Assembly: GCF_000062885.1 (NCBI RefSeq)
Contig: NC_009142.1
Coordinates: 3,213,584-3,277,583 of the forward strand
Origin: Saccharopolyspora erythraea NRRL 2338
GTDB taxonomy: Bacteria > Actinomycetota > Actinomycetes > Mycobacteriales > Pseudonocardiaceae
Direction of reading: 5' to 3'
Length of the DNA: 64,000 nucleotides
Below are positions 16,290-26,963 of this stretch, in pieces. The notes beneath the pieces were generated by a model that was not told the origin of the DNA, made no database searches, and saw only the letters and a list, made by a program, of their open reading frames with translations. A program made the translations under genes and the position numbers. Each line of letters begins with the position of its first letter. The stretch's first letter is position 1.

Positions 16290-16865
16290 ATGTCCGCGTC
16301 GAGTCAGCAGCCGCGCCTGCAACTGGTCGCCGGAGCCGCCGACATGATCCGCAGGCGCGGGCTCAACGCCACCAGCATCCGCGAGGTGGCCAAGCACGCG
16401 CAGGCGCCGCTGGGATCGACCTACCACTACTTCCCCGGCGGGAAGCGGCAACTGGCGGGCGAGGCGGTCCGGTTCGCGGGGGAGACCGTTTCGGAGTTGC
16501 TGCGCAAGAACCTCGACGCCGGACCGGTCGAAGGTCTGCGGGCGTTGCTGGACCTCTGGCGCGAGATCCTGACCGGCACCGATTTCCAGGCGGGCTGCCC
16601 GGTGCTGGCGGTGTCGGTCGAGGAGCAGGACGACGAGGGCGCGGAGGTGCGCGCGGCGGCGGCCGAGGTCTTCGGCGGCTGGGAGTCGTTGCTGGCCGAC
16701 TCGCTGCGGCAGCACGGATGCGACGCGGAGCGCGCCCCGCAGCTCGCGACCCTCGTCGTCTCCGCGTTCGAGGGCGCTGTCGTCATGTGCCGTGCGCAGC
16801 GCAGCACGCGAGCGCTCGACCACGTCGGCGAACGGCTCGAAGCGCTGATCGCGGCCGAGGTCTGA
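16290..16865 (+). CDS. TetR/AcrR-family regulator of the tautomerase/dehydrogenase operon
   Basis: A 191-residue TetR-family repressor. The N-terminal helix-turn-helix is clear (AADMIRRRGLNATSIREVAKHAQAPLGSTYHYFPGGK), and the C-terminal part (TDFQAGCPVLAVSVEEQDDEG) matches the LmrA/YxaF-type ligand domain. The ATG at 16290 follows AAGGAGG (16275-16281). Twin operators lie between it and the divergent operon. It probably represses both itself and the operon until a substrate or intermediate binds. Confidence 0.87.
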   Translation: MSASSQQPRLQLVAGAADMIRRRGLNATSIREVAKHAQAPLGSTYHYFPGGKRQLAGEAVRFAGETVSELLRKNLDAGPVEGLRALLDLWREILTGTDFQAGCPVLAVSVEEQDDEGAEVRAAAAEVFGGWESLLADSLRQHGCDAERAPQLATLVVSAFEGAVVMCRAQRSTRALDHVGERLEALIAAEV

Positions 16866-16950
16866 AAGATCACCGGCCTCGCCGGCCGGTCTGTCCCGTT
16901 GCGCCGGCGACCCAGCGCTTGCGTTCGGACGTGAACCGCCCCGGGTTGGG

Positions 16951-17610
16951 TCAGCGTTGTGCGGCGGCAGGCGTGACCGGTGCCAGCCACATCCCCGTGA
17001 TCGCGTCGACGAGCCCGGTCGCTGCTTCCCGCCAGCTGCCCCGGGGCGTCGCGGTGCCCTCGTCGAGCGCGCGCTCGCGTTCGGCGAACATGTGCACCAT
17101 CAGCTGGCGCGCCATGTGGTAGCGCTCCTCCCGGACGTCCGCGGGCAGTTCGGGCAGGCATCCGTTGAGCCCGGCCAGCACCTGGTGCAGCGACGGGGCG
17201 CTGAGCGCCTCCTCGACCATGATCGGCCGGAACCCGGGATCGGTCATGGCCTGGGCGCCGAACCGGGCGAACCACGTCGGGGTGCCCAGCGCGTCGAGGT
17301 GCTCGGCGATCGGGTGGACCAGGCAGGCCACCCAGTCCCGCACGTCGGTGGAGTCGCCGGTGGCCTCGACCATCCGCAGCCGCAGGTCCTCGACGGCGAC
17401 GGTGTGCTTGCGCACGATCGCGCGGACCAGGTCGGCCTTCGTGCCGAAGTGGTAGCCCACGGCGGCGTTGTTGCCCTGCCCGGCGGCCTCGCTGACCTGG
17501 CGGTTGGACACCGCGAAGAGGCCGTGTTCGGCGAACAGCCGCTCCGCCGTGGTCAGGATCAGCTCTCGGGTCGCGCCGACCCGCTCTGCCCGCGTCGTCC
17601 TGCCGCTCAT
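16951..17610 (-). CDS. TetR/AcrR-family regulator
   Basis: A 219-residue TetR regulator with a standard DNA-binding domain (LILTTAERLFAEHGLFAVSNRQVSEAAGQGNNAAVGYHFGTK). The C-terminal domain (VACLVHPIAEHLDALGTPTWFARFGAQAMTDPGFR) resembles regulators of the tetracyclin-repressor-like C-terminal group. A GTG at 17616, closer to GGAGG, is an alternative start. It converges with the preceding TetR gene and is divergent from the hydrolase gene 158 bases away, which is a possible target. No obvious palindrome was seen. Confidence 0.83.
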   Translation of the reverse strand: MSGRTTRAERVGATRELILTTAERLFAEHGLFAVSNRQVSEAAGQGNNAAVGYHFGTKADLVRAIVRKHTVAVEDLRLRMVEATGDSTDVRDWVACLVHPIAEHLDALGTPTWFARFGAQAMTDPGFRPIMVEEALSAPSLHQVLAGLNGCLPELPADVREERYHMARQLMVHMFAERERALDEGTATPRGSWREAATGLVDAITGMWLAPVTPAAAQR

Positions 17611-17768
17611 CGCCACACCACCTCCGCGTTCACCGCGATGCCCGGGACCCGTCCGCCGGACGCGGACGTCAACGCAGGATAACCGCTTAAGGCAGGCGAC
17701 TGACTCACCGCCGGCCGGTGACCGATCGGCCGGTGCCGGTGTGCGGGAGCCGGTCGCACACTGGAGTC

Positions 17769-18569
17769 GTGTTGCGGGCTCTGCTGGTCGTGGGGTTGGT
17801 GGTCGCCGTGGTCCTGGGTCTGGCCTGGGCGTACCAGCGGCGCCTGATCTACTTCCCCGTCGGGCGCCCGCCGCCGGCGGCCTCGGTGATCGAGGGCGCG
17901 CGGGAGGTCGTGCTGAGCACCGGCGACGGATTGCGGCTCGGTGCCTGGTACGTCCCGGGCAGGGGAGGCGCCGGCGAGACGGCCGTGCTGGTCGCCAACG
18001 GCAACGCGGGGGAGCGGTCCCTGCGGGCACCACTGGCGGACGCACTCGCCCGGCGCGGACTGGCCGTGCTGCTCTTCGACTACCGCGGCTACGGCGGCAA
18101 CCCCGGCACACCGAGCGAGCAGGGGCTCGCGCTGGACGTCCGCGCCGCGCACCGGTACCTCGTCGAGGAGGCCGGTTTCGGGCCGGACCGGCTGGTCTAC
18201 TACGGCGAGAGCCTCGGGGCGGCGGTCGTCACCGAGCTCGCCGCGCACAGCCCGCCGCGCGGCCTGGTGCTGCGCTCGCCGTTCACCGACCTCGCCGCCG
18301 TCGGCCGGTACCACTACCCGTACCTGCCGGTGCGGATGCTCCTGCGGGACCGCTACCCGCTGACCACGCACCTGGCGAAGGTCCGCAGACCGGTCATCGT
18401 CGTCTACGGGACCGCGGACTCGGTCGTGCCAGCCGCGCAGAGCAGAGCCGTCGCGGAGTCCGTGCCCGGAGCGACCGCGGTGGCGATCCCCGGCGCGGAC
18501 CACAACGACCTGGCACTGCTGGACGGTCCGGAGATCGTCGAGGCCGTCGTCAAGCTCGCGGGTTCGTGA
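17769..18569 (+). CDS. Membrane-anchored alpha/beta hydrolase, BEM46-like
   Basis: A 266-residue protein with one N-terminal transmembrane helix (residues 3-21, LRALLVVGLVVAVVLGLAWAY) and a hydrolase domain. The sequence follows BEM46/YfhR-type proteins: RRLIYFPVG after the helix, VANGNAGERS at the oxyanion region, LFDYRGYGGNPGTPSEQGL, nucleophile elbow YYGESLGAAV, acid in YGTADSVVP and His in IPGADHNDL. The catalytic domain orientation (inside or outside) cannot be settled. GTG start. The gene ends at the strong hairpin shared with clpC. Confidence 0.83.
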   Translation: MLRALLVVGLVVAVVLGLAWAYQRRLIYFPVGRPPPAASVIEGAREVVLSTGDGLRLGAWYVPGRGGAGETAVLVANGNAGERSLRAPLADALARRGLAVLLFDYRGYGGNPGTPSEQGLALDVRAAHRYLVEEAGFGPDRLVYYGESLGAAVVTELAAHSPPRGLVLRSPFTDLAAVGRYHYPYLPVRMLLRDRYPLTTHLAKVRRPVIVVYGTADSVVPAAQSRAVAESVPGATAVAIPGADHNDLALLDGPEIVEAVVKLAGS

Positions 18570-18716
18570 CCGCGAAGGTGCGGTCGCGTCGCCGCTCGCC
18601 GGGCGCGGGGAGCCGGCCGGCGAGCACGGGAACACGCGTGCCGGCAGAGGCCGTGTTGACGGGATTGCTACGCCGCGGGCGGCGAGTTCGACGCCCTGCG
18701 GACGCCGTCGAGCACA

Positions 18717-18753
18717 AGTCCGCCGCACCGGGGAGGTCCCGGTGCGGCGGACT
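18717..18753. terminator. Bidirectional hairpin terminator between the hydrolase gene and clpC
   Basis: A perfect 16-base stem: AGTCCGCCGCACCGGG (18717-18732), a five-base loop, then the exact complement (18738-18753). It lies 20 bases after the clpC stop and about 150 bases after the convergent hydrolase gene. It lacks a T-tract, as is common for actinomycete terminators. Confidence 0.75.
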
Positions 18754-18773
18754 CGGGTGCGGTGCCGCTCGCC

Positions 18774-20578
<1,805 letters not shown>

Positions 20579-20582
<4 letters not shown>

Positions 20583-21136
20583 CGGGTCGAGCTTGGACTC
20601 GCGGGCGCTCTGGGTGAGGTTGGTCCCGAACTGGTCAGCGTCGTGGCGGTCGCCGCCTGGGGGCGGGCGCCCGCCTCCGCGGGCTCCGGGCCCTCGCCCG
20701 AGTCCGAGATCAGCCGGTTGACCTCCCGGCGCACGCGGTCGAGGTCCGCGTCGAGCTTGACCAGCACCTGCGCGGCCACGCCCTCGGCCTCGCGGATCAG
20801 GCCGAGCAGGATGTGCTCGGTCCCGATGTAGTTGTGCCCGAGCTGCAGCGCCTCGCGCAGCGACAGCTCCAGCACCTTCTTGCCCCGCGGGGTGAACGGG
20901 ATGTTCCCGCTGGGCGAATCCTGGTCGCCGCGGCCGATGATCTCCTCGACCTGCCTGCGGACGCCTTCCGGCGACACGCCCAGCGACTCCAGCGCCTTGG
21001 CGGCGACACCCTCACCCTCGTGGACCAGGCCCAGGAGGATGTGCTCGGTGCCGATGTAGTTGTGGTTCAGCGTCCGGGCCTCTTCCTGGGCCAGGACGAC
21101 CACCCGCCTCGCGCGCTCGGTGAACCTTTCAAACAT
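20579..21136 (-). CDS. clpC: ClpC N-terminal domain (5' part of a frameshifted clpC)
   Basis: Encodes the double Clp-N repeat: [20 protein letters not shown], then two copies of the [14 protein letters not shown] / [14 protein letters not shown] motif, then [17 protein letters not shown]. After about residue 160 the frame departs from the family (a Thr/Ser/Pro-rich run) and stops at 20579, four bases into the next ATG. The ATG at 21136 follows AAGGAGT with good spacing; the GTG at 21142 is less likely. If the sequence is right, N-domain and ATPase would be separate polypeptides, which is unknown for ClpC; a sequence error is more likely. Confidence 0.85.
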
Positions 21137-21441
21137 TCGCACTCCTTGACCGCCGTGCGGTCAACTTCGGCTCGTCGCTGCTGTCAGTCCTTCCCTCAAC
21201 AGGTCGGTGCGGCCGCACATTCCAGCGGCGGCCCTGGTTATGGCGTGTTCGTCATCGGCGAACGGCCGAGCGCCACTGCGACCCGACTGGTATACGCGCG
21301 CCACACCAGCACCCCGGGTGAGGTGACCGAGGGCACGTGGAAGCTCCGGCCCGCCGAAACGGTCGGAGGCGAGCCGGAGCACTCCGGTGGAGCCCTTGTC
21401 AGTCGGCCTGTTGGCCCGGGTGCGGTGGGGACCTCGGGGTC

Positions 21442-22017
21442 TCAGGCCCCCGCGGCGGCGCGGTGCCGGCCTTCGGCGAACTCCTCGACGATCTTGGAGC
21501 AGAACGCGTGCAGGTCATCGGGGTTGCGGCTGGTGACAAGGCCCTGGTCGGTGACGACCTGCTCGTCCACGACCTCGGCGCCGGCGTTGCGCAGGTCCGT
21601 GCGGATGCTCGGGAACGACGTGACCCTGCGCCCCCGCACCACATCGGCCTCGACCAGCGTCCAGGGGCCGTGGCAGATCGCGCCGACCGGCTTGCCCTGC
21701 TGGACGAACGAGCGCACGAAACCCACGGCGTCCGCGTCGATCCGCAGCCGGTCGGGGTTGATCGTGCCGCCGGGCAGGACCAACCCGTCGAAGTCGTCGG
21801 GTGAGACGTCGGACACCTTCGCGTCGACGGTGAACCGGTCGCCCTTGTCGATGTCGCCGTTCATCGCCTGGATCTCGCCGTCGTGCACCGACACCAGGCT
21901 CACCTGGCCACCGGCCTGTTCGACGGCCTGCCGGGGCTGTTCGTACTCGACCTGCTCGACGCCGTCCGTGGCCAGCACCGCGATCCTGCGGCCGTTCAGA
22001 TCCGCGGCCACGACCAT
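21442..22017 (-). CDS. DJ-1/PfpI family protein (type 1 glutamine amidotransferase-like)
   Basis: A protein of about 191 residues with the DJ-1/PfpI fold: GRRIAVLATDGVEQVEYEQP at the first strand with the conserved Glu, LVLPGGTINPDRLR, and the nucleophile Cys in GAICHGPWTLVEADVV followed by the conserved His. C-terminal DLHAFCSKIVEEFAEG is typical. Relatives act as deglycases, chaperones or proteases in stress. The start is uncertain among 22020, 22017 and 22011 because GAGGAGG lies very close. It is single, downstream of the clpC promoter region on the same strand as clpC, with a 300-base gap. Confidence 0.83.
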   Translation of the reverse strand: MVVAADLNGRRIAVLATDGVEQVEYEQPRQAVEQAGGQVSLVSVHDGEIQAMNGDIDKGDRFTVDAKVSDVSPDDFDGLVLPGGTINPDRLRIDADAVGFVRSFVQQGKPVGAICHGPWTLVEADVVRGRRVTSFPSIRTDLRNAGAEVVDEQVVTDQGLVTSRNPDDLHAFCSKIVEEFAEGRHRAAAGA

Positions 22018-22158
22018 CACCTCCTCGGTACGGGTGGCAAATCCTCGACGCGCGTTGGCCTACCCAGCGGCGCGAGGGAGAAAACTGCACACCTCGCGCG
22101 GCGGCGCCGGTTCTTCCTTCACGGCGCGGAACCGCGGAGCGTGGTCGTACGCCCGCCG

Positions 22159-22863
22159 TCAGGGCGTGGCCAACGCCTTGTCGACGGCGGCTTCGACGTG
22201 CAGCCGCGTGGTCGGGAAGACGGGGACGGGACTGTCCTCCTGGCTGATCAGCAGCTCGATCTCGGTGCAGCCCAGCACCACGCCTTGCGCGCCCGCGGCG
22301 ACGAGACGGTCGATCACCCGGCGGTAGGCCGCGCGGGAGGTCTCGGAGACGATGCCCCGGCACAGCTCGTCATAGATCACCGAATGCACCAGGGCCCGAT
22401 CCTCGCGTTCGGGGACCAGCACGGTGAGCCGGTGGCCGGAAAGCCGGTCGCGGTAGAAGTCCTGCTCCATGGTGAACGCCGTGCCCAGCAACCCGACCAC
22501 TTGCAACCCGGCTGCCGTCACGGCGGTCGCGGTGGTGTCGGCCAGGTGCAGCAGGGGGATCTCGATCGCGGCCTCGATCTGGTCGGCGACCTTGTGCATC
22601 GTGTTGGTGCACAACACCAGAAGGTCCGCGCCGGCCGTCTCGATCTGCTTGGCCGCGCGGACCAGCAGCGCGCCCGCCTCGTCCCACCGGCCGCCGGCCT
22701 GCAGCGCCTCGATCTCGGCGAAGTCGACCGAGAGCAGCAGGCAGCGAACCGAGTGCAGTCCGCCGAGGCGTTCCGCCACCAGCTCGTTGGCCAGCCGGTA
22801 GTAGTGCGCGCTGGACTCCCAGCTCATCCCGCCCAGCATCCCGATCGTGCGCACGGATCCCAT
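22159..22863 (-). CDS. Aspartate/glutamate racemase family protein
   Basis: A 234-residue protein of the cofactor-independent Asp/Glu racemase family, starting GSVRTIGMLGGMSWESSAHYY. Both catalytic cysteines are visible, in LLVLCTNTMHKVADQI and VVLGCTEIELLI. The enzyme would interconvert L- and D-aspartate or glutamate (or an analogue) by a two-base mechanism. The gene is single. The ATG at 22863 has no strong ribosome site. Context gives no further clue to substrate. Confidence 0.86.
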   Translation of the reverse strand: MGSVRTIGMLGGMSWESSAHYYRLANELVAERLGGLHSVRCLLLSVDFAEIEALQAGGRWDEAGALLVRAAKQIETAGADLLVLCTNTMHKVADQIEAAIEIPLLHLADTTATAVTAAGLQVVGLLGTAFTMEQDFYRDRLSGHRLTVLVPEREDRALVHSVIYDELCRGIVSETSRAAYRRVIDRLVAAGAQGVVLGCTEIELLISQEDSPVPVFPTTRLHVEAAVDKALATP

Positions 22864-23402
22864 GATCGCACGGTGGTGGTCACCGCGGCGGGTGATCCCA
22901 GCCCGGCGGCCCGGAGCTGATCACGTCTTCGCCCGGTTCGGCCGCGGACCGCCGGAGCAGGTGTCCGATTTTTTCGGTTCCACCTCTTGTGCAACCCGCC
23001 GGTAACCCCGATGGTATCCAGCGGCGCGCTTCTGACCAGGGAAAACGGGGATGGTCAGTGCGGCGCTGTCTCGTGGGCCTTACTGGCCCCGCGGGAGACC
23101 GGGAGCGGGTGGCCGTCGGGGGGCTACCCGCCCCACCCGGCTGAAGGGGCATGCGTGAACGGCATCCGGCGCACCGCACCACCGCTCGCCCACGGCGTCC
23201 GGATCTCCAGGCGCGGCAGGCCCGGCGTCGGTCGGACGCTGTGGAGAGCGCTGCGGCTGGAACTGCGCGCTATGACCTTTGGCGGCCGTGTCCGGGTCTG
23301 ACCCGTCGGCGCAGCCGTCTCGCGTCCGACGGAGGTGTGCGGTCGGCGACACACGGGGTGCTCCCGCCGCATCCCACCTCGTGACGGAACGAGGTGGTGG
23401 TG
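22864..23402. other. 539-base gap with no convincing gene; one hairpin
   Basis: No frame here has protein-like composition or family resemblance. The stretch 22970-23010 is AT-richer and could hold promoters. A 7-base perfect stem CTGACCA / TGGTCAG (23032-23038 and 23052-23058) encloses a purine-rich loop. I compared it by eye with cobalamin, TPP, SAM, glycine and cyclic-di-nucleotide riboswitches and found no match. It may be a leader for the SRPBCC gene or a small RNA. Confidence 0.3.
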
Positions 23403-24377
23403 ATGGCTCACCGGGGCCGCGACGACGGCACGGCCGGGGTTGCGCGGCGGCTTCCACTCGACCGGCTGAAGTCGGGCCTGCGCGATCTGCTTCCGCGTTG
23501 GCCGAGCGGGTCCTGGTCGGCAAGGCGGAGGACATGGCGGACCGGCTGGCCGAGTCCGCCGAGAACGGTGGTGCCGGGCTGCTCGCCGCCATCACCGGGG
23601 GCAGGAAGCTGGCCGAGGGCGCCTCGCCGTTCCGCGCGGCGCTGAGCGCCGCGTTCACCTGGCTCGCGGCGAAGCTCCGGAGCCTGTTCGGCGCACGGGT
23701 GGTCAACATCGTCGAACACTTCGACGTCGGCCTGCCCGTGCGGACCGCCTACGACCAGTGGACCCGCTCGAGGAGTTCCCGGGCTTCACCAGGAAGGTCA
23801 CCGGTGTGCGGCAGCTCAGCGACACCACGGTGGCCTGGAGCGCGAAGATCTTCCTCTCGCGCCGGAGCTGGGAGGCGACCATCGTCGAGCAGGTTCCCGA
23901 CGACCACATCACGTGGAAGATCGCACGGGCGGGAACCCGCGTCGACGGCACCGTGACCTTCCAGGAGCAGGCGCCGGGGATGACCCGCGTCCAGCTCGTG
24001 CTGGCCTACCGCCCGCGCGGGTTCCTCGAGCGGACCGCCAACCTCTGGCGTGCGCAGGGCAGACGGGTGCGTTCGGACTTCAGGCACGTCAAGCGGCACA
24101 TGATGACCCGCACGATCCTCCGGCCCGACAGGTCGGGGGGTGGCGCGGCGAGATCCGCGACCGCGAGGTCGTCCGGACCCGCGAGGAGGCGATCCGCGAG
24201 GAGGCGATCCGCGAGGAGACGGAGCCCGGGACTCGCCCGCGCTCACCAGGCCAGGTTCCCGACGGGCCGGTAGCGGGCCGTGTCCTGCCATCGCGGCCGG
24301 CGGCTGCCGAGCGGGTCCGACGGGGCACCGACCCGCCGGCTGCGGTTTCGGGGGCGCACCCGCCGGGTAGTGGGTGA
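23403..24377 (+). pseudogene. SRPBCC (cyclase/dehydrase-like) gene with three one-base frame breaks
   Basis: Read across three frames this is a typical actinobacterial SRPBCC protein of about 320 residues. Frame 1 (23403 to about 23490) gives DRLKSGLRDL; frame 2 (to about 23770) gives SALAERVLVGKAEDMADRL and VVNIVEHFDVGLPVRTAYDQWT; frame 3 (to about 24130) gives EEFPGFTRKVTGV and RTANLWRAQGRRVRSDFRHV; the last frame gives GGWRGEIRDREVVRTREEAI. Each join is explained by one missing base, likely a G each time. The family binds lipophilic ligands; its role here is unknown. A 15-base tandem repeat (about 24184-24214) encodes the repeated EEAIR. Either a pseudogene or sequence errors. Confidence 0.7.
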
Positions 24378-24416
24378 GGACGGTTTCGCGAACGGGCAGG
24401 TCAGAGGGGGACGACC

Positions 24417-25832
24417 GTGCGGGACCTGCTGGCTTGTGCGTTGACCGAGGCTGCGACCCCGGGCGACCTGGTCGCGGCCCGGACGCAGATGGGTTTCTCA
24501 CTCGGCTGGCACATCGTCATCGCCTGCTTCGGCGTGGGCATGCCCGGTCTGACGCTGTTCGCGCAGTGGCGCGGGCAGCGCACCGGCGACCCGGCGTACG
24601 AGTCCCTGGCCCGCACGTGGGCCCGTGCCATGGGCGTGCTGTTCGCGGTCGGCGCGGTCTCGGGCACGATCCTGAGCTTCGAGATGGGCCTGCTGTGGCC
24701 CGGCCTGATGGGCGAGTTCGGCGACGTCATCGGGCTGCCGTTCACCCTGGAGGGGTTCGCCTTCTTCATCGAGGCGATCTTCCTGGGCATCTACCTCTAC
24801 GCGTGGGACCGGCTGCCGCCGCGCGTGCACCTGCTGACCGGCGTTCCGGTGGTGCTGGCCGGGGTCGCCTCCGCCTTCTTCGTGGTCACCGCCAACGCCT
24901 GGATGAACCAGCCGCGCGGGTTCGACCTCGTCGACGGCGAGGTGGTCGGCGTGCGCCCGTGGGAGGCGATGTTCAACCCGGCGACCCCGCCGCAGACCGT
25001 GCACATGATCGTGGCGGCGTTCATGGTCGCCGGTTTCGGCATGGCCTCGGTCTACGCCGTCGCGCTCGCGCGCGGCAGGCGGGACCGCCACCACCGGCTG
25101 GGCTTCCTGGTGCCGTTCACCTTCGCCGCCGTGCTCGCGCCCGTGCAGGTGGCGGTGGGGGACTGGGCCGCGCACTTCCTGGGGCAGTACCAGCCGCTCA
25201 AGCTCGCCGCGATCGAAGGCCTCGCCCGGACCGCACCGGGCGCACCGCTCTCGCTCGGCGGCATCTACACCGGCGGCGAGCTGCGCTACGCCCTGGAGAT
25301 CCCCAACGCGCTCTCGCTGCTCGCGCACTGGGATCCCGACGCGATCGTCCTCGGTCTCGACCAGGCGCCACCGCGGTTCCAGCCACCGGTCAACGTGGTG
25401 CACCTCAGCTTCCAGGTGATGGTGGGCATCGGCTTCGCCCTGGTGCTGCTGGGCATCTGGCTCGGGGTGAGCTGGTGGCGCAGGCGGGACCTGCCGCGCT
25501 CGCGCTGGTTCCTGCTCGCGTCGGCGGCGGCCGGACCGGCGGCGGTGGTGGCTATGGAGGCCGGCTGGGTGGTCACCGAGGTCGGGCGGCAGCCCTGGAT
25601 CGTCTACGACGTGCTGCTCACCCGCGACGCGGTCAACCCCCAGCCGGGGCTGTGGGCCGGGCTGCTCACGGTGCTCGTGGTCTACGCGGTGCTGACGGCC
25701 GCCACCGTCCACGTCCTGCGCAGGCTCGCCCGGCTGGGTCCGGTGCCGGTCCGCGGGCTCGCCCCGCAGGAGCACGCCCCGCGACCGCCCCGCACCGGCG
25801 GCGGGGCCGACGCGGGCGGTGCGGGCTCGTGA
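24417..25832 (+). CDS. cydA: Cytochrome bd ubiquinol oxidase subunit I
   Basis: A 471-residue multi-helix protein matching CydA. Landmarks: LVAARTQMGFSLGWHIVIACFGVGMP at helix 1 with the haem His, the Arg/Glu-rich helix GLPFTLEGFAFFIEAIFLGIYLYAWDRL, WMNQPRGF, QTVHMIVAAFMVAGFG with a second haem His, and GWVVTEVGRQPW near the end. The quinol (Q) loop is short, as in CIO-type oxidases. With CydB it forms a high-oxygen-affinity, non-proton-pumping menaquinol/ubiquinol oxidase in the membrane. GTG start after GAGGGGGA; the stop overlaps cydB by four bases. Confidence 0.92.
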   Translation: MRDLLACALTEAATPGDLVAARTQMGFSLGWHIVIACFGVGMPGLTLFAQWRGQRTGDPAYESLARTWARAMGVLFAVGAVSGTILSFEMGLLWPGLMGEFGDVIGLPFTLEGFAFFIEAIFLGIYLYAWDRLPPRVHLLTGVPVVLAGVASAFFVVTANAWMNQPRGFDLVDGEVVGVRPWEAMFNPATPPQTVHMIVAAFMVAGFGMASVYAVALARGRRDRHHRLGFLVPFTFAAVLAPVQVAVGDWAAHFLGQYQPLKLAAIEGLARTAPGAPLSLGGIYTGGELRYALEIPNALSLLAHWDPDAIVLGLDQAPPRFQPPVNVVHLSFQVMVGIGFALVLLGIWLGVSWWRRRDLPRSRWFLLASAAAGPAAVVAMEAGWVVTEVGRQPWIVYDVLLTRDAVNPQPGLWAGLLTVLVVYAVLTAATVHVLRRLARLGPVPVRGLAPQEHAPRPPRTGGGADAGGAGS

Positions 25833-26851
25833 CGGCCGCGGACGCGGTTCTCGCGGTGCTCTGGATCGGGCTCACGCTCTACGTGCTGTTCGGGGGTGCC
25901 GACTTCGGCGGCGGGTTGTGGGACCTGCTGGCGGGCGGCGCCGAACGCGGCAGGCCGCAGCGCGAGCTGATCGAGCACTCCATCGGCCCGGTCTGGGAAG
26001 CCAACCACGTGTGGCTGATCTTCGTGATCACCCTGTTCTGGACGGTCTTCCCCGCCGCGTTCGCGCCGTTCGCGGCCACCCTCTACATCCCGCTCACCCT
26101 CGCCGCTCTCGGCATCATCGCGCGGGGCGCGGCGTTCGCCTTCCGCAAGGTCAGCGACGAGTTCCGGCAGCGGCGCCTGTTCGGTGCGGCGTTCGCGTTC
26201 TCGTCGGTGGTCACGCCGTTCTTCCTCGGCACGCTGCTCGGCGCGGTCGCCTCCGGCCGGGTCCCGCCGGACCTCGCCTCGGGTGATGTCCTGACGAGCT
26301 GGTGGAACCCGACGTCGGTCACCGCGGGGGTGCTCGCCGTGGTCACCACCGCCTACCTCGCCGCGGTCTTCCTCACCGCCGACGCCCGGCGGGAACGCGA
26401 ACCGGAACTCGCGTCGGCGTTCCGGCTCCGCGCCCTGGTCAGCGGTGTGGTCCTCGGCATGCTCACGCTGGCCGCGCTCCCGGTCGTGCGCGTCGACGCC
26501 CCGCACCTGTTCGCCGGGCTGACCGGCAAGGCCCTGCCCCTGGTCGTCACCAGCGTGGTGGCGGGCCTGCTGTCGCTCGCGCTGCTGCTGGCCCGCCGCT
26601 ACCTGCTGGTCCGGATCACCGCCGCGGTGGCGGTCACCGCCGTGCTGTGGGCGTGGGGTGTCGCCCAGTACCCGGTGATGCTGCCCGGTGTCACCGTCGC
26701 CGACGCCGCGGCGGCACCCAGCGTCCTGGTGCCGGTGCTGTGGGTGCTGGCCGTGGGTTCGGTGCTGCTCGTGCCGTCGCTGCTCTACCTGTACGCGATT
26801 TTCCAGCGGGACCCGGCCCGCGCGCCGGGGGCGTCCGCCGGCCACGGCTGA
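25829..26851 (+). CDS. cydB: Cytochrome bd ubiquinol oxidase subunit II
   Basis: A 340-residue CydB homologue with about nine membrane helices: AVLWIGLTLYVLFGGADFGGG at helix 1, then EHSIGPVWEANHVWLIF with the conserved Trp/Glu/Asn/His, FRKVSDEFRQRRLFGAAFAFSS, and a C-terminal helix ending LYLYAIFQRDP. The GTG start sits inside the GTGA overlap with cydA, so the two are translationally coupled. The CydDC exporter genes that often follow cydAB are not here; a hairpin terminator follows instead. Confidence 0.92.
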   Translation: MTAADAVLAVLWIGLTLYVLFGGADFGGGLWDLLAGGAERGRPQRELIEHSIGPVWEANHVWLIFVITLFWTVFPAAFAPFAATLYIPLTLAALGIIARGAAFAFRKVSDEFRQRRLFGAAFAFSSVVTPFFLGTLLGAVASGRVPPDLASGDVLTSWWNPTSVTAGVLAVVTTAYLAAVFLTADARREREPELASAFRLRALVSGVVLGMLTLAALPVVRVDAPHLFAGLTGKALPLVVTSVVAGLLSLALLLARRYLLVRITAAVAVTAVLWAWGVAQYPVMLPGVTVADAAAAPSVLVPVLWVLAVGSVLLVPSLLYLYAIFQRDPARAPGASAGHG

Positions 26852-26862
26852 GCGGAACGCCG

Positions 26863-26880
26863 CAGGGCCGAAAGGCCCTG
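26863..26880. terminator. Hairpin terminator after cydAB
   Basis: CAGGGCC (26863-26869), a GAAA tetraloop, and GGCCCTG (26874-26880) form a perfect 7-base stem 11 bases after the cydB stop. The GNRA loop makes it very stable. No T-tract follows. Confidence 0.65.
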
Positions 26881-26963
26881 GCGATCACGCCCGCCGTCGC
26901 CGACCGTGGAAGTCGCGCCGACCGGTGCGGGACAGCACCTCTGGGGGGACGAAGGGACGGGCG

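Noticed and set aside
22960-23100. Riboswitch
   Set aside because: I compared core motifs of B12, TPP, SAM, glycine, c-di-GMP and c-di-AMP riboswitches by eye; none matched, only a simple hairpin remains.
22987-23301. Small plus-strand frame in the 22.9-23.4 kb gap
   Set aside because: Composition is not protein-like, has no ribosome site and no recognisable family.
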